Assembly (NCBI GenBank): GCA_963576475.1 | Contig: OY754970.1 | Span: 33,269,619-33,333,618, forward strand | Source of the DNA: Molanna angustata | Taxonomy: Eukaryota > Arthropoda > Insecta > Trichoptera > Molannidae | DNA: 64,000 nt | Direction: 5' to 3' | Shown here: piece by piece, positions 23,601 through 38,600 of the stretch | Numbering within the stretch: position 1 is the stretch's first letter | How the letters are laid out: each line of letters opens with the position of its first letter | Notes under the pieces: model-generated | The model's database searches: none | What the model was told of the DNA's origin: nothing | Seen by the model: only the letters and a program-made list of their open reading frames with translations | Made by a program: the position numbers and the translations under genes

Positions 23601-26600
23601 TATAGTACGCCACAGAAAGAGAAAGAAAAACACCAAATGAGCATGCACCAAGCCTAACCTACAGGGCTTTTAGTCACAAAATGGCGGTGAAACTAGGAAA
23701 ATTACATTACTTCCAATATGTATGTATGTATTAAACTGATGATTATCTAAATTCAATGTTACTAAACAAAATTATTACATGTACTCTCCATTATTTCAAT
23801 ATTAATGTAATGATACCAAATATACTTGTGTGACACAAATGTAATAATGTGGTGGTATGATTCCAAATATGACTGAATGCAAACAAATATTAATAACCCA
23901 TTTTTTGTTTTTAAAATATATAAATGAATAAAACAATAAAAAACATACATTAAATAAAATAAATAATTAAAAATAAAATAAGTAATACAAGGTTATATAA
24001 GTTGTGTAGTTGAATTGAATACCATTTTGAAACAAGTACATAAATATCCTGTACATTATGTCAAGTAATTATAAATGTTCATTTATGTTCCTATATTATA
24101 AAAATAATGTACTGAAATATAAGTACAAGTTATCTCGGGAACACGAAACATGAGTCCGGAGGCCTGGAAATTAACATCCAGCACCGTACAGCCGTAGCCT
24201 GGCTTAAATAAAGAGAAGTGACTGGTGTTATCTGTGACAAGCAAATGCCATTGAAGATGAAAGGCCATGTCTACAAGACAATGAACAGACTGGTGCTGAT
24301 ATATGGTAGCGAGACCTGGGCCGTCACACGAAGGCAAGTTCAGTCAGTACAAACAGCCGAGATGAAGATGCTTAGGTGGATGTGCTGCATTACAAGGAAG
24401 AGAGTAGGCTGGGGTGGTTCGGACATTTTAGAAGAAAACTGCCTGAAAACGTATGTAACACTGCACTAGACTATCAAGTTCCTGGCAAAAAACCAAAAGG
24501 GCGTCCTAAAAGACAGTGGAAGAACTTGGTGGCGGAGGATATGCGGGGATGTAATGTCTCTGAGGACGATGCTCAGGATAGAGCGAAGTGGAGGCGCGCA
24601 GTAAAGAGAGCTGTGGGATAGAAGATAAGGAGGAGAGAGAGAGAGAGAGAGTACTGAAATGTATATAATAAACATATTCAATTGAATGATCAAAGAGTAA
24701 TTTTGCAAAATAATTCTTAAACGATATTTCTTCTGTGACTTCTAATTCCTTGGAAGAGGATTGCCTTATAACAATAAATCTGCCTTTTTACATAAATTAC
24801 ATTATAATAATAAACTTGGATGATTTATATAGCGCCGTTTTCGTGAATGTCTCACCTCAAGGGCGCTGAAAATTGATTAAGATGTATCATTATGGCTTTG
24901 GTAAGATTTGCGAAAAAGGTGTGTTTTGAGATTTTTTCTGAAGGTAGATATATTTTCAGTTTGTCTGAGGGTATTTGGGAGATTATTCCATGCATTTGGT
25001 CCTGCCACAGCAAACGCACGATCGCCGAAATTAGTGGTATGCACCCTGTTTTTTTCAAATAATTTTCCAACCATGGATGAAGATGCAGAACGAAGTGATG
25101 ATTGTCTGTCGTTAATTGAAAGAGGAATGCAAAGTTCGGAGAGGTAAGTAGGAGCCATACCATGAAGTGCTTTGAAGATCATGAGACAGAGTTTATATTC
25201 AATCCGGAGATGGTGAGAGATGTGAGAAAACCTGTAGGCTCCGGTGATGAGCCTGGCTGCAGCATTGAAAACTGACTGAATTTTATTAATTTCTTTTTTT
25301 GGTAGATTCGCATATATACCGTTACAGTAATCCAAACGGGAGACAACAAAGGCGCTTACCAAAGATTTCATGGCTTCAGATGGGATACTCCTTCGGATTG
25401 ACTTTAACCGTCTTAATTCAAAGAAAGCAGAAGATGAAACTGTGTTAATTTGGTTTGTAAAGCTTATATTCGAATCTATTTTGACTCCGAGAAGTTTGAC
25501 ACAGGATTTGGGAATAATATCTGAGTCTTCGAAGGTTAGTGGGGAGGTGTCTATTAAATGATGACGTTTTCGCTTTGCTGTCCAAAGTAGTTCTGTTTTA
25601 TTTGGGTTAAGCTTAAGTTTGTTTGCTGACATCCAAATATCGATATCTTCGATACATTTACGAATTACGGTTTTAATATGGTGAGCATTTTCTGGTGTGC
25701 AATAAAAGTAAAGTTGCCAATCGTCCGCATAACAGTGTGCTAATAGTCCATGGGAGTCAATGATAGAAAATATGTCTTTTGTGTATAAAATAAAGAGTAA
25801 CGGGCCTAACACAGAACCCTGGGGAACACCGAATTTTATGAGCGGGAGATGATTTTAGATTATTGAATTTGATCGTTTGGTGCCGTCCTGTGAGATAAGA
25901 TTGAAACCATTTATGTGTGTATTATTATGTATGTACATTTTTTTACTTGTAGATGTTTTTCTAAACATTGATAGCATAAAAATCTACTGCGTTTTTTTTA
26001 TAAATGCTACACACTTTTCTTCTTTTTTTTTTGCTTATGTGGCATTCCATACAATAATTAGGATAACTTCTGCCAGTTTAAAAATATTACCAAATTATTT
26101 TGAGATTTGACATTATTGCATTAAAGATAGAATCCATTAAGGCGAAGAAATTTTGCATTGTGGAAATAAATATGCAGGAAATTAAGGCCCAAATTTTAGA
26201 ACAATTCTCAAGACCGTTCTCCAAATGTGTCATCTCAAGACCATCTTGAGATCATGCTCGAAAATCCGTATTAAAAGTGAAATACGTACGCCGTCTCATT
26301 CGATAAAGCATACTCGAAAAAAATGTGGATGCAGCTCTATAAATAAGTACTTTTTCTCGCGAATGGCAATAATTTCAGCATTGTTATGTTGGTAGCTATG
26401 AGTTGGAATAGCTATTTATAGATATTTTGACAATTCGTTGTCTTGGTAATCTTCGAAAGTGTAGAGAAATTTATGCGTATAATATTATGATTAATACTTG
26501 ATTAAAATAGTGAAAATGTCGACCATTTTATTCGGAAGAAGAAAATAAATATTTCTTCTTTTATCTGTCATATAGCATATTACGGGAAAGTGTGTACCTA

Positions 26601-29600
26601 CAGTCAATAGTTCCAGGAAAAGCAGCCATTTCAAAATATTAGTGGTGCAAAGTTCGATATTATTTTAAGATCCTGTCTTTTCAAATCGATTCATGAAATT
26701 TATGCGGATCATCAATTCGCTCTTCGATTCAATATGATTCAAATATGGCTATCCTTATCTATCGTACAAAACATGTACGTAATATGACAGAGATAACAAA
26801 ACCGATTCAAAATATGATATGCAAATGTAGGCGTTAAAATGTTTGCATTTCAATGTACTTAATGGTCAATATTGCTTAAATATTTTATGAACCATAATGA
26901 ATTAGTCGTGAATCGAAGATTGCCATTAGTCTTTATCTTAAAAGAATTATAACAGATCGCCTTCAAAATAGTATATACAATTATACATAGACGTTACGTA
27001 TTTGTTTTTCAAAGTGTGTTGCGGTCAAAATTGCTTAACATATTCAAGAACCACAATGAATTAGATTTCATGAACCATAATGAATTAGTTGTGAATCGAA
27101 GATTGCCATGAGTCGGTCTGTGTATCGCATTCTAACTATATACTTTACGTGGATTAGAGCAAGAGAACACATGATCCGGAATCGATGAGTCGGTCTGTGT
27201 ATCGCATTCTAACGATATATTTTATATGAGATAGAAAGTGTGAGAGTGATGTCTGGTTCATGAGCGGATCGTTGTGGCAACGTGAACCGTGAGTCACCGA
27301 TTCAATTTAATGATCCGGTCCAATAATACGGATCACTCATTTTTCCCCGTCGCTACAAAATATGATACAACATACATAGAATAACAACATGATATTTACT
27401 GGATGTGCCGGAAATTTTATGAAATCTTACAAAATTTAATTCACATAGTTAGTTTGTGAATGATTGTATGTAAATTACCCCCGGAAGGTTCTAAATAAGA
27501 TTCTCGATCTATTTTAGTATCACTAACAATGTAAACGTCAAAATAGTAATTAATGCGAAATTCGTCCGTGTCTTAAATGCGTCTCTTTTTCGTGTAAAGC
27601 GCTGTCTCCTTCTCTCTCATTGAGACCGTTCTCAAGACAGCGGGATAGCTGTTTCGAAGCAATTTCAACTCTTCTATACATTTCGAGACCGGTCTTGAGA
27701 TCAAGCTTAGTGACTTTTGTTTCTTTAATACCATTTTGGTTGAGAACGTGTTCTCAAGACCAGTCTCAAGCTGGAGAACGAATCTATAATTCGGGCCTAA
27801 GTGACAGAAGATGTGACATCTTGATTGGTAGTGGAGTATAAAGTGTATAGTATAAATCATGTTCAATGTGGATTGGGCATTCAAAAATCACATGGTTCAG
27901 TGTCTCAAATTCCTTTATCCCTTATATGCATCTTGTAGAGGAATTGATTTAGATCGATTTATAGGATGAACCTTTCATAGTACTGGAAATTTCCCAATCA
28001 ATTGTCTATTTGGATGTTAGTTATTTTTTATTTATTTTTTTTATTTTATTTAAACCTAACAAACATACAGTCATACAAACAAATATTACAACAAATTCAA
28101 TTTTAACAATATATCATAGACCAATTTTGTTTGCGGATATTACATTATCTTTTTAAGCTGCACAGTGTAAAACAAATATCTATTTAGAATTTAGTAGGTA
28201 CTCAAAATTCAGAATAAAAAGGACAAAAAGAGAGAAAGGAAGGTTGTGGCACTCGCAGTCAAAAAGGACAAAGCAGGAATCAGCTACCGTAAACCTCTAA
28301 GGGTCTCAGAGATGGCATTTATATATTTTATTTTAGTATGTCTAAAAATATCAACATTCTTAAAAAAAACATTATAAATGTTACATGCCCTTTGGATGAA
28401 TGAATTTTGGACATAGTTAGTTCTGCAGAGAGGCAATCTAAAAGTATGATTTGTTCTAGTACTACGAAAGGGACAATTAATTGGAAGACTCCCAACAAGA
28501 GACTCAGAGTCAACGGCACCATCAATAATTTTTGGTAGGTATGTCATATCTGCAATGGTACGTCTATTTTCTAATGATGTTATTTTATGATGACGAGCGG
28601 AGAGGATTCTATCATCAAAGGCAAGACGCCATTTATAATCAAGGAGTTTCAAAAATTTATTTTGGACTTTTTCTAATCTATCTACATAGGTAACATACTG
28701 GGGGTTCCAAACAACTGAAGCATATTCAAGATAGGGTCGAACATAAGTAAAATATAACAATTTTAAAGTGTCAATAGATTGAAAAGGTTTAGATATTCTC
28801 AGTATATAACCCAGCTGCTTGAATGCTTTTTCCACAATATTATCAATGTGGGTTCTTAACAGCATTTTTTCATCAAGAGTTACGCCCAGGTCTCTAACTA
28901 CCTCGCTTCTCTTCAAAGGAACATTATTTATCGTATAGTTATAGGGTATTTGATTTATGATTTTTATCTACGGTGTTTTGACGTATTTCTACACAAATAA
29001 TTTGTCATAAATAAATTTTTTTCTTAATAAAAATTTTGAGAAACCCTGGAAATTTTTTTAAAAAATAGCTTGAGATATTATTATTGTATATATTTGTACA
29101 AATTTTCAGCATTCTAGATTTTATAGTTTTTGAGATATAAAATAATTGTGAGCCTAAAATTTTCTATAACCTCTCAGATTTTAGGCTCTGTGTATTGAGC
29201 GGAACAATAGTTACATGTGGGAGATACAGACACACACATAAAACGACACATAAAATGTTGTAATCTGAATTCTGAATTCATCCATATACATATATAAAAA
29301 CATATATGCTGCGAAGCCTCTACGTTGGTGTTTTTTCAATGCAAAATGTCCACTACATGTTGATTTATTAACTCGTTGACTGCCTTTATATTTTGGATAT
29401 TTGTACCCGAGTAGCCAACATATAAAATATGTTTATTGAGGTATTATTTTGACTTTTGACTTTCCCGGTGAACCACTTCAACGTATAAAAAAAATAAGTG
29501 TATAGTATCCCGCCACGAAACATACGACAATCCACTTCAAACGCCGGACGAATACTGCTGAATACAAAATGTATCGAAACAAAACCCCGATAGGGGTTCG

Positions 29601-32600
29601 TGGCGGTTCGTTATACTAGCCGAATAACCCCGATCGGGGTTTGATCGGGGATCGGGACAAGTTAAGCGAAATAAATTCTTTTGAACAAACCGACAGTTGG
29701 TATCACAAAATAAAAAAAAGTAAATATTGTCATTTTTAAATATGTAATAAAATTTGTGGGTATTTGAAGCAAATAAATAAATATAAATACATGTAATATA
29801 TATAAATATGAAATGAGGCCGATTTGAAGCTTGTAACAAAAATGGGTTAGTCATATAATTTTTGTCAGCGGTAAGCAAAAACATACCATTGTAATAAATA
29901 TTAATATGAATTAATACAGAATGTATGTTTGTTTGATGCGATGAAAATATGACAGGTATTAAATAAACATTGACAATATGAAATTAGCCAATGCGTAAAT
30001 TAATAGCATAAAACAACATTGCAATTATTCCCAATTAAATCACCCTTTATGACTGAAATTATAGGTTAGGTTAGGATGATGATAAATCACATATTATAAC
30101 ACACACAATTAAATAAATTAGATGACGTTTTGAGAAAACTATTAAAGAATTATTCATAATCAAAGTAAAGGATTTAATAAAAAACTTTTCCAATAATATC
30201 AAAACTCTAGGATTAATATTGTCTCTACTTAATGTTCATTAAGCTCATATTATTTTTGGTTTCATTTATCTGATAAAAAAAAATGTCACCTACGGAAATA
30301 AAACAATGTCAAATTTAAACAAATGAATAACAGGAACCAAGCTTGAAGGCATAAATCACATAAATAAATTTAACTTAATAGACAAACCAAAAACATGTTT
30401 ATGATCAACACTTCAAAAAAGGATGAAGAAAATCTATTCAATTTATACACAAATTCAGAATCATTGAGGTTTAAAAAATCTCAAAAAAATATGAAATCTA
30501 AAATTGTTCAAAAAAGTGAACTATTAATATAATATGCCTACATAAAAAAAACAAATATAACTAACTACCTACATATTATAAGGACACCACAAAAACAAAT
30601 TTTACTTGATATATCAAATATGTATAACTACACATCGTAAAATAGAAAAATTACAAAGAACACCACATATTGTGATCATGGATAATGTTATATCAGTCTT
30701 TCCCAAAATGAAGAATATAGTCTTGATAGTGCCCTCGTAGGACAACATAGCTATCAAGGAAATAAATCAAACATGTAACTTTTTTCATTCTTCTTAATAC
30801 CCAATAAATAACATTAAGTACCAGCGTAAAATTTTGAAACAAATTGAATTAAAAATTAAATAATACAAGAGGTTTTTTGATTCTGTTTAATTTTATCAGC
30901 TGATTGGTTAACAAAAGTAAGTTAGAGGTCCAATAGTAATCACAACAGATGGTGTCCACTGTTATACTATGTATCATTTTATACAAGCAAAAAATCCTTG
31001 TTATAAATTTTAGTGTTTAAATAATGTTTCAAAGATCCCTAAAGCATATCATACAAGGTTATTAAAATTTGAATGCACAACGGTTAGCAAAAAATTAAAG
31101 CAATACCAGTTGTCAAAATAAATATTTAATAAAAAAAATAAATGGCTAGCAGTCAACAGAATTCAATTAACGGAAGTTGTATAGTAGATATCAAATTAGG
31201 TGATGTCGATTGATTGAATAAGAATAAAAATAATAGCAACTGTCGAAAAAGGATATCTATCACAAATAAATAATTTTCCCTTGATATTAAAATGTCACTT
31301 GAAAAAAAAATATACGCTAAAAATTCAATGACCCCAATACTATCACATTTGAGTTTGAGAATTAGTGAGATTTTACTGCATATTGAAAATGACTTCATAA
31401 TTTAAGCTTGATAAAATCACTTTGTTAAAATGCATGAAATCTATGTCACAATAAATACAAAAGTCTAACCATGTTAGTTCTGAACTGATTATCCAAGAAG
31501 TGTGTGGCGACATGGGCCGGGAGCAAGTTGAAGAGTATCCTTTTGTTGCTGGTCTGAAGGGCATCCATGTCTCTCTTCTCCTGGCGTGCTTGTGCCTGCC
31601 ATAGAAAGTCCAGTCGAGCCGTCCATTCCACTTGTCTTGCGTGCAATACAACACCCAAGGCCAAACCGACAACTTCCACGCAAGACACCACTCCTGACGG
31701 CACTATTGAACTGAAATATAACAACTTTTAATATAATCCATCACAGGAAAGGATATTTTTACTAAAAATTATTCGGCCATCATGTAATATATGCACAAAT
31801 TTGAGATTTGACATTTCCAGCAAGGTTACAGTTTCTTACCGAAACTACTTCACTCAGGTTTTGTGAGATGACGAACATCATAAGTCTACAAAACAGAACG
31901 ACAATAGGTGCAAATATAAATATTGTATCAAAGATATTTAATTTATTTAGAAAATGAAAATTTGAAATAATAATATTTGATAAGAGAAAGATTATCTATT
32001 TTTGAAAGTTGCGCAGCAGGGTTTATTAATTGGGTATGGCTACAGTAAAAAAACTAAGAGAACAAATAGCACACAAAAACATAAATTCAAAGTATAAACT
32101 GTGTAAAACTTTGTATTATTCCTAGGTATCCAGTTCTTCTGCAGGTCTTCTTTTATCAAATAACAATATGAATATTTTATGGTAAAGCGTTTTCATTGTG
32201 AAAATAATTTTAAAAAAAATTATATAATTTATTTTTATTTATTTATTAACTTCTTGTACATATAATTTTTACACAGGCGGGTTTATTGCCAAACGTCATT
32301 TTTTTCCAACCAACCAGAGTTGATGTAAATATATAATACAGTGAGAATATGGCAATAAGATCATGACAAAAATAAAATAAAGATTATAAAGATAACAGAA
32401 GAAAAGTAAAATAGAAAAACACAAAAAAAAAGATTGAATATAATAACAGTTCATAGCAATGATATGAAAACAAAAGGACAAGGAGAGGAAGAAGAAACCA
32501 GGTAAATCAGATAGATATTTTTGCTTTAGCCTACTTTTGAATATGTTGAATGAGGTAGCAGACGCGATATCAGGACTTACGACTATTCCATAGCCTTGCC

Positions 32601-35600
32601 GATTGTACTTCAAATGAAGAGCTAAAAAATTAATTACTATGAATTGGAATAGATAGTAAAGTATGTTCAGAAAATCGAAGTGGATGCCCATCTTTGTTTA
32701 TTTCCACTCTGCCTGCTGCCAGCGTACACATTTTTTCATTTGATATTCCATCATTACTCTTAATTGAATCATTTTGAAATAAAAAACTCGGATAGTTTGG
32801 AAATTAATGAAGAAAAATATTCGTTAAATTTTAAATTATGTTCTGCATATATACTTGTAGAGAAATAATTAGCATATTTTAATTTTAACAATGTGAACAG
32901 TCAATACTAACCCAACAATTCTGTCATAGCACTCAAAGAGATGATTGTGAGTTCCTTGCATCAGCAGCAGATACCCGGCTGTCATGATTGATAGAAGAGC
33001 TCCCTTGATCAAGATGGGAAGACGAAGGAAGACGGCCACTCCGAGTAGTGAAAGACAGCACGACAGAGAGATGTATAATGGCACGGGACAAGCTCGGTGA
33101 TCTGACCACGAATACTGTTGGCTGGTGAGTGTAGCGTTCAGTTCTCCGCAGGCATCCACACGACGACATGTGAACTGGGGTAAACAGAATATTTTTTAAT
33201 GTAGCCAATTATTTTTCACAAACATAGTAAAAATTTATTTACTTTCATATATGTCAATTTATTTTGTTAAATTTATGCAGAGTAGAAAAAAACACCTTGC
33301 GAAGTTATGAATTCTCGAGTCACGTTTGATTACCTTTATCTTTTATGAATCAGCCTTATGCACTCTACTGATTCATTAGGCTGATTCGTCCAGGACCCAG
33401 TTGGATCAAATTCTATTCAAGCAGATGGAGCCATAACTTGAACAACTTTAAGATCATTCTTACTGTAAGTTAAGTTTATTATGATAATGAAACATCTTGA
33501 ATTGTCTTTTGAAATATATTCATCATAGATATTACAATACTTTACCTATAAACACACCTATTTCAGGCTTGTATTCCAAGCAAATAAATTATTAAACACA
33601 TTTAGGTAGGTACTTAGACACAATGATCACGTTTTGGCTCATACATGAAAATGTTAATTCATATTAACACCTAATATTTTCAAGCTTAATTTTTGATTTA
33701 ATATAATTTCTATTGACATTATGCACATACTTAAAATGCTTGTTTTAGTGTCACTAATATTTTATTACATCCATTAATCGGTATATTTATCATAAAATAA
33801 CTTAGGTCAATCACGTGGGTGCGCAGAGTGCAAATTTGTGTCTTTTTGCTTATATGTGCAAACTGCCCGCCTGCACGGCAAAAAGGTTCAAGAAGTTTGA
33901 CGGAAACTATATCGGTCTGTGGAAGAACATCGTCAGTCTATGTGTGTAGTGTGTATATCTATGTTATAATGGAGTTTCACCAATATTGACCATCGAAAAT
34001 CTTATTAATTTTATTTTTGTTGTTTTATACCACTGACATTTTAAGTATAAATGAAACATGCACAATTTAAGAAATTTTAGAAAACACTTCAATTGAACAA
34101 TAGATTTCAAATATATTTTAAGTATATAAAAGGTGCTTATATGATCATTTATATAACAAGATGTGTGAACAAATAATCATATTGTATTGTATTTTCATTT
34201 ATAGAGATCAAATTGGAATTACATTAAGTACTTTCAATAAAAGAAAATTAAATTTATTTATTTAATTTTGCTTCTCAACACGCACCCAATAACAAGTTGC
34301 CACATTCTGGAGACTTACAATATTAATCGTCTCACAGATCCAGACTGAAAACACAATTAAAAACTGTGTCTCCACCGGGAATTGAACCCGGGACCATTAA
34401 ATCAGCTATCAGATACCTAACCAACTGAGCCACGAAGGCCAACACTCATTTAGTCAACTTACCACATTAACTTGTGCAACAGTGTAAATAAGTACAATGG
34501 TAAAGGCAGTAATGGCGTGTCGTAAAGGAAATGATCTGCTCATATCCCAGAGCAGACACCGCAAGCGGACGGCCAGCAACAGAACCAGCACTCCCGAGAG
34601 CCAGGCGAAGGCTGTCAAAAAGAGCAGTAGAAGGATGGTGGTGCGAGGCAGTACAGCTGCTTGCAAGAGACCCACTGATACCAACACTACCAGACCGCAA
34701 GACAGAGAGCCTACCCAACCTCCGTCCACATCAGCGTGATACTAAATAATAAAAAAATTACATTAAAATTAATGTTGCTCATAAGTGAATGGCATTGCAT
34801 ATGCATGAATAAAATAAAAAGTAAAAAAAAATATTAATTTTTACAACACCTCGACTGTAAATTCTTGATAGAATGGCATTATAAATAATGTTATTAAAAA
34901 ACTTTATTTTTTCATTTTTATCATTCTGTAGACGTTCTTTGAGTGAAACGAGTCGGAAGGTAAGTGTAGTTATAAGTGGAAGAAAGTTCAAAAAATAGAG
35001 TTTTTAACTTATTTTATGTAATTAATAATATCAAATAAATTATTAAATTTAATTGTATTTTCAGGAAGTCATTTTGATGAGTATAAAAATGATACAAGCT
35101 CTTTCATTAACATAGTGAAAGTATAAATATTTTAATGATTATAAATGATACAAGCCTAAGCGCTTTCATTAACACAGTGGAAGTATATTTTGATAAGTAT
35201 AAATAATACAAGCCTAAGTGCTTTCATTAACACAGTGGAAGTATATTTTGATAAGTATAAATAATACAAGCCTAAGCGCTTTCATTAACACAGTGGAAGT
35301 ATATTTTGATAAGTATAAATAATACAAGCCTAAGCGCTATCATTAACACAGTGGAAGTATATTTTGATAAGTATAAATAATACAAGCCTAAGCGCTTTCA
35401 TTAACACAGTGGAAGTATAAATATTTTGATGAGTACAAATGATACAAGCCTAAGCGCATTCATACACAGTGAAGGTATATTTTGACGAGTTTAAATGATA
35501 CAGCGCTTTCATTAACACAGTGGAAGTATAAATATTTTCATGAGTATAAATGATACAAGCCTAAGCGCTTTCATAAACACAGTGAAGGTATATTTTGACG

Positions 35601-38600
35601 AGTTTAAATGATACAGCGCTTTCATTAACACAGTGGAAGTATAAATATTTTCATGAGTATAAATGATACAAGCCTAAGCGCTTTCATTAACACAGTGGAA
35701 GTATATTTTGATGAGTACAAATGATACAAACCTAAGCTCTTTCATTCATTTTATTTATTTATTTATCTTCTTGTACATAATATAAACAAATATAATGCAC
35801 ACTGGCGGGTTTATTGCCATTAGGCAATCTCTTCCAACCAACCTGAACATAGTGTTAACACAGTGGAAGTATATTTTTGATGAATATAAATAATACAAGC
35901 ATAAACGCTTTCGCTAGACATAGCCAGCATCCTCAGAGGCAATAACTATATGTATATTAATAAAATAACTATTTGTTTGTATTATTAATGCTCGTCTTTG
36001 TTTTCAAAACAATTTACTATTAAATTAAATAGTTTTCATCACTATTCTAATATATTTTTCTATAAATTTTTAGGTCAAATTACTTTATCTTTAAAATAAC
36101 AAATGTACCTTTCATAAATCCACCAAACAGTCCATATAATTTAAATCTAAAGATCAAATTCACAATTTATTGTTACCTGAGCTTCCTTGTTAGAATCTTT
36201 GAAATAGAGTGTAACTAGATTGACATGTGTAGATTTTTCTCTATCTACACTTCTAGCCTCGATAGCTTGTGCCAGGTACTTGTTGACTCTGTTTGAAGGT
36301 TGGTGATAAACCGAAGAATGTCTTTTCTTCAACGGCCTCTTAAATTTTTCCGTTACTTTGTTCTGGAATTCAAAGACATGGCATTATAAATTCAATCAAA
36401 ATTAAAAGCGTTGTCAGTATTAGCTGTTGAATGAATGTAAGCTTGAAACATGTAAGAGAAAAAATAATAAATAATAATACAATTTTTAATCACAATTTTT
36501 TATTTTAAATTTATGTAGCAATATAAGTAGGTACTTACGTAAGAGAGATAAATAATTAAAATAGATTTACAGAAAAAGAAATCTTAATAACAAAGCGATG
36601 ATGTTAATAAAATCAGTTTGCTCTAAATAAAAATCAAAGGCTAATTGTTAAAAATCAGGCATATCAAATAAAAATCACAAAAAAAGTATATTTCAAAATA
36701 ATAATATTGTTATACAGCCACCATGCCTTATTGAACTATAATATATTTAAATAAATGAAATGATCATGCATGCAATTTAGGCATCTATTTAAAAATAAAA
36801 ACCACACCAATTAATTTTGTAATCACAATAAAATACATTTTAACATTCAACTACAACCAATTATGAGAATAAATTAGGAAATTCATTGAAGAAAAGTAAT
36901 AATATGCATCTCTTTTTTTGTATTTTCATAATTTGACATGATGTTTCACAATAATTTAATAGAGTTATATGTACTATCTACTAGATATGCTATCTGCATT
37001 CGATTTATGATAAAACAAGTTTTTGCAAATTGGTGCGTCATTGCAGTGCTGGAATTTTGAAATCGATTTATGAGTAACTTCCCGACCAGTCAGAGCTCTG
37101 AAACTTTATGAATTTGATGATTCTAGGGTTTTTGTGTTTACAGAGTGGAAATCCATTTTAAATGAATAAATAAATAACTTTGTATTTTTCCACAATATTT
37201 TTTTTATACTAACGATCGAACGTTTTTGCCAAGGTGACTTGGCATTATCACACATGTGACAACGTTGTAAATGCTGAGTGAAGTAGAAATTAGCTTATTT
37301 TTGTTTTAGTTTCGTTTGGATCTTGATAATGCCAAGTCACCTTGGCGAAAACGTTCGATCGTTAGTATAAAAAATATTGTGGAAAAATACAAAGTTATTT
37401 ATTTATTCATTTTTATGAATTTGTGTATTCCCGATGACGATGCAGTTTAAAACTGTTATTCTGATAATATTGAACAAGCGCTGTGCAATGAAAACATGGT
37501 TAGTATTTAGAATTTAGTATTTAGGTAGGACTCTGCATTCGGACCTTAGTGTCCTGAGGAAGAGAACATTGTTCTTGAAACATGTAGACTTGTTTCTAAT
37601 AAAAGTGGTTTATACAAAGTTATTTTGTTGTTATTAATGGGCATTTTAGAAGTTACACAAAGATTCAGAGCCTTTTATGTTACTTCATGAACTTATTGTT
37701 GCAAGAGTTGCCTCTAGTAGGTAGTACATTATAAGTCAATGTAATAAACATTATGCATTGTTTGAAATTTTGAAGAACAAACATCGCCTGGATGATTAAT
37801 TACATATTATATTGAAAAATATATAATTACATAATAGAGATGTATAGAGAGCACAGTTGCAATAAAACTGAATATAAACCTTGGTTCTGATACAAATTAT
37901 AAAGCATGAATTTTGAAAAGTGCATAAAAATATTACACACTTAATTATTGAATAGTCAGTGAATGATTTTAAGGACATATATTTTATAAAAAAAATATTT
38001 AATATTAATGTTCATTTTAAAGAGCTGAAGGAATAAAATGGAATACTCAATTTCTAAGAATTTCTGTAGATACTATTAATTAAAACAGAAAAATAAAATA
38101 ATATCAATCAATAAAATTGCTCCATAGATCAGATCTGATTTCAGGTGTATGATGCAGATGGAATAAAAAAATATATACTGCCTGGATTTTAAAAACATAC
38201 AATACTTATTGCAAGAGGGATCTACATCTATGATACAGAAATTGATATAAAATGTGTTTTTATTCAATCAGCTCTTAAGGAAAGGAATCAAGTTTAAGCT
38301 AATCAAAAGGAAAGGAAAGGAAAAAGAAGAGTAGAATAATAGGTAAATGATGTTGATGTTTTAAGCCAAAATGTAGTTTTCGTAAAATAGGATATGTTGA
38401 CAGTTATACATGTGATGTAAGGAGTGTGGTAATGTCGGTAAAGTAAAGAAGTACTTCAAATGTTTAGATTAGACTAGTTGTAAGGCAAATAGTTAGTGTT
38501 ATGGGTATTCGTAGAGGTACCTGATAGCTACATGCTATGGGATGTGTAATAATGGAGAAACAATTAATACCTATATTATCGTTTTTTAATTAAATTTTAC

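Noticed and set aside
30064..30077. Telomere-like GGTTAGGTTAGG
   Set aside because: About two TTAGG units only; chance occurrence is likely.
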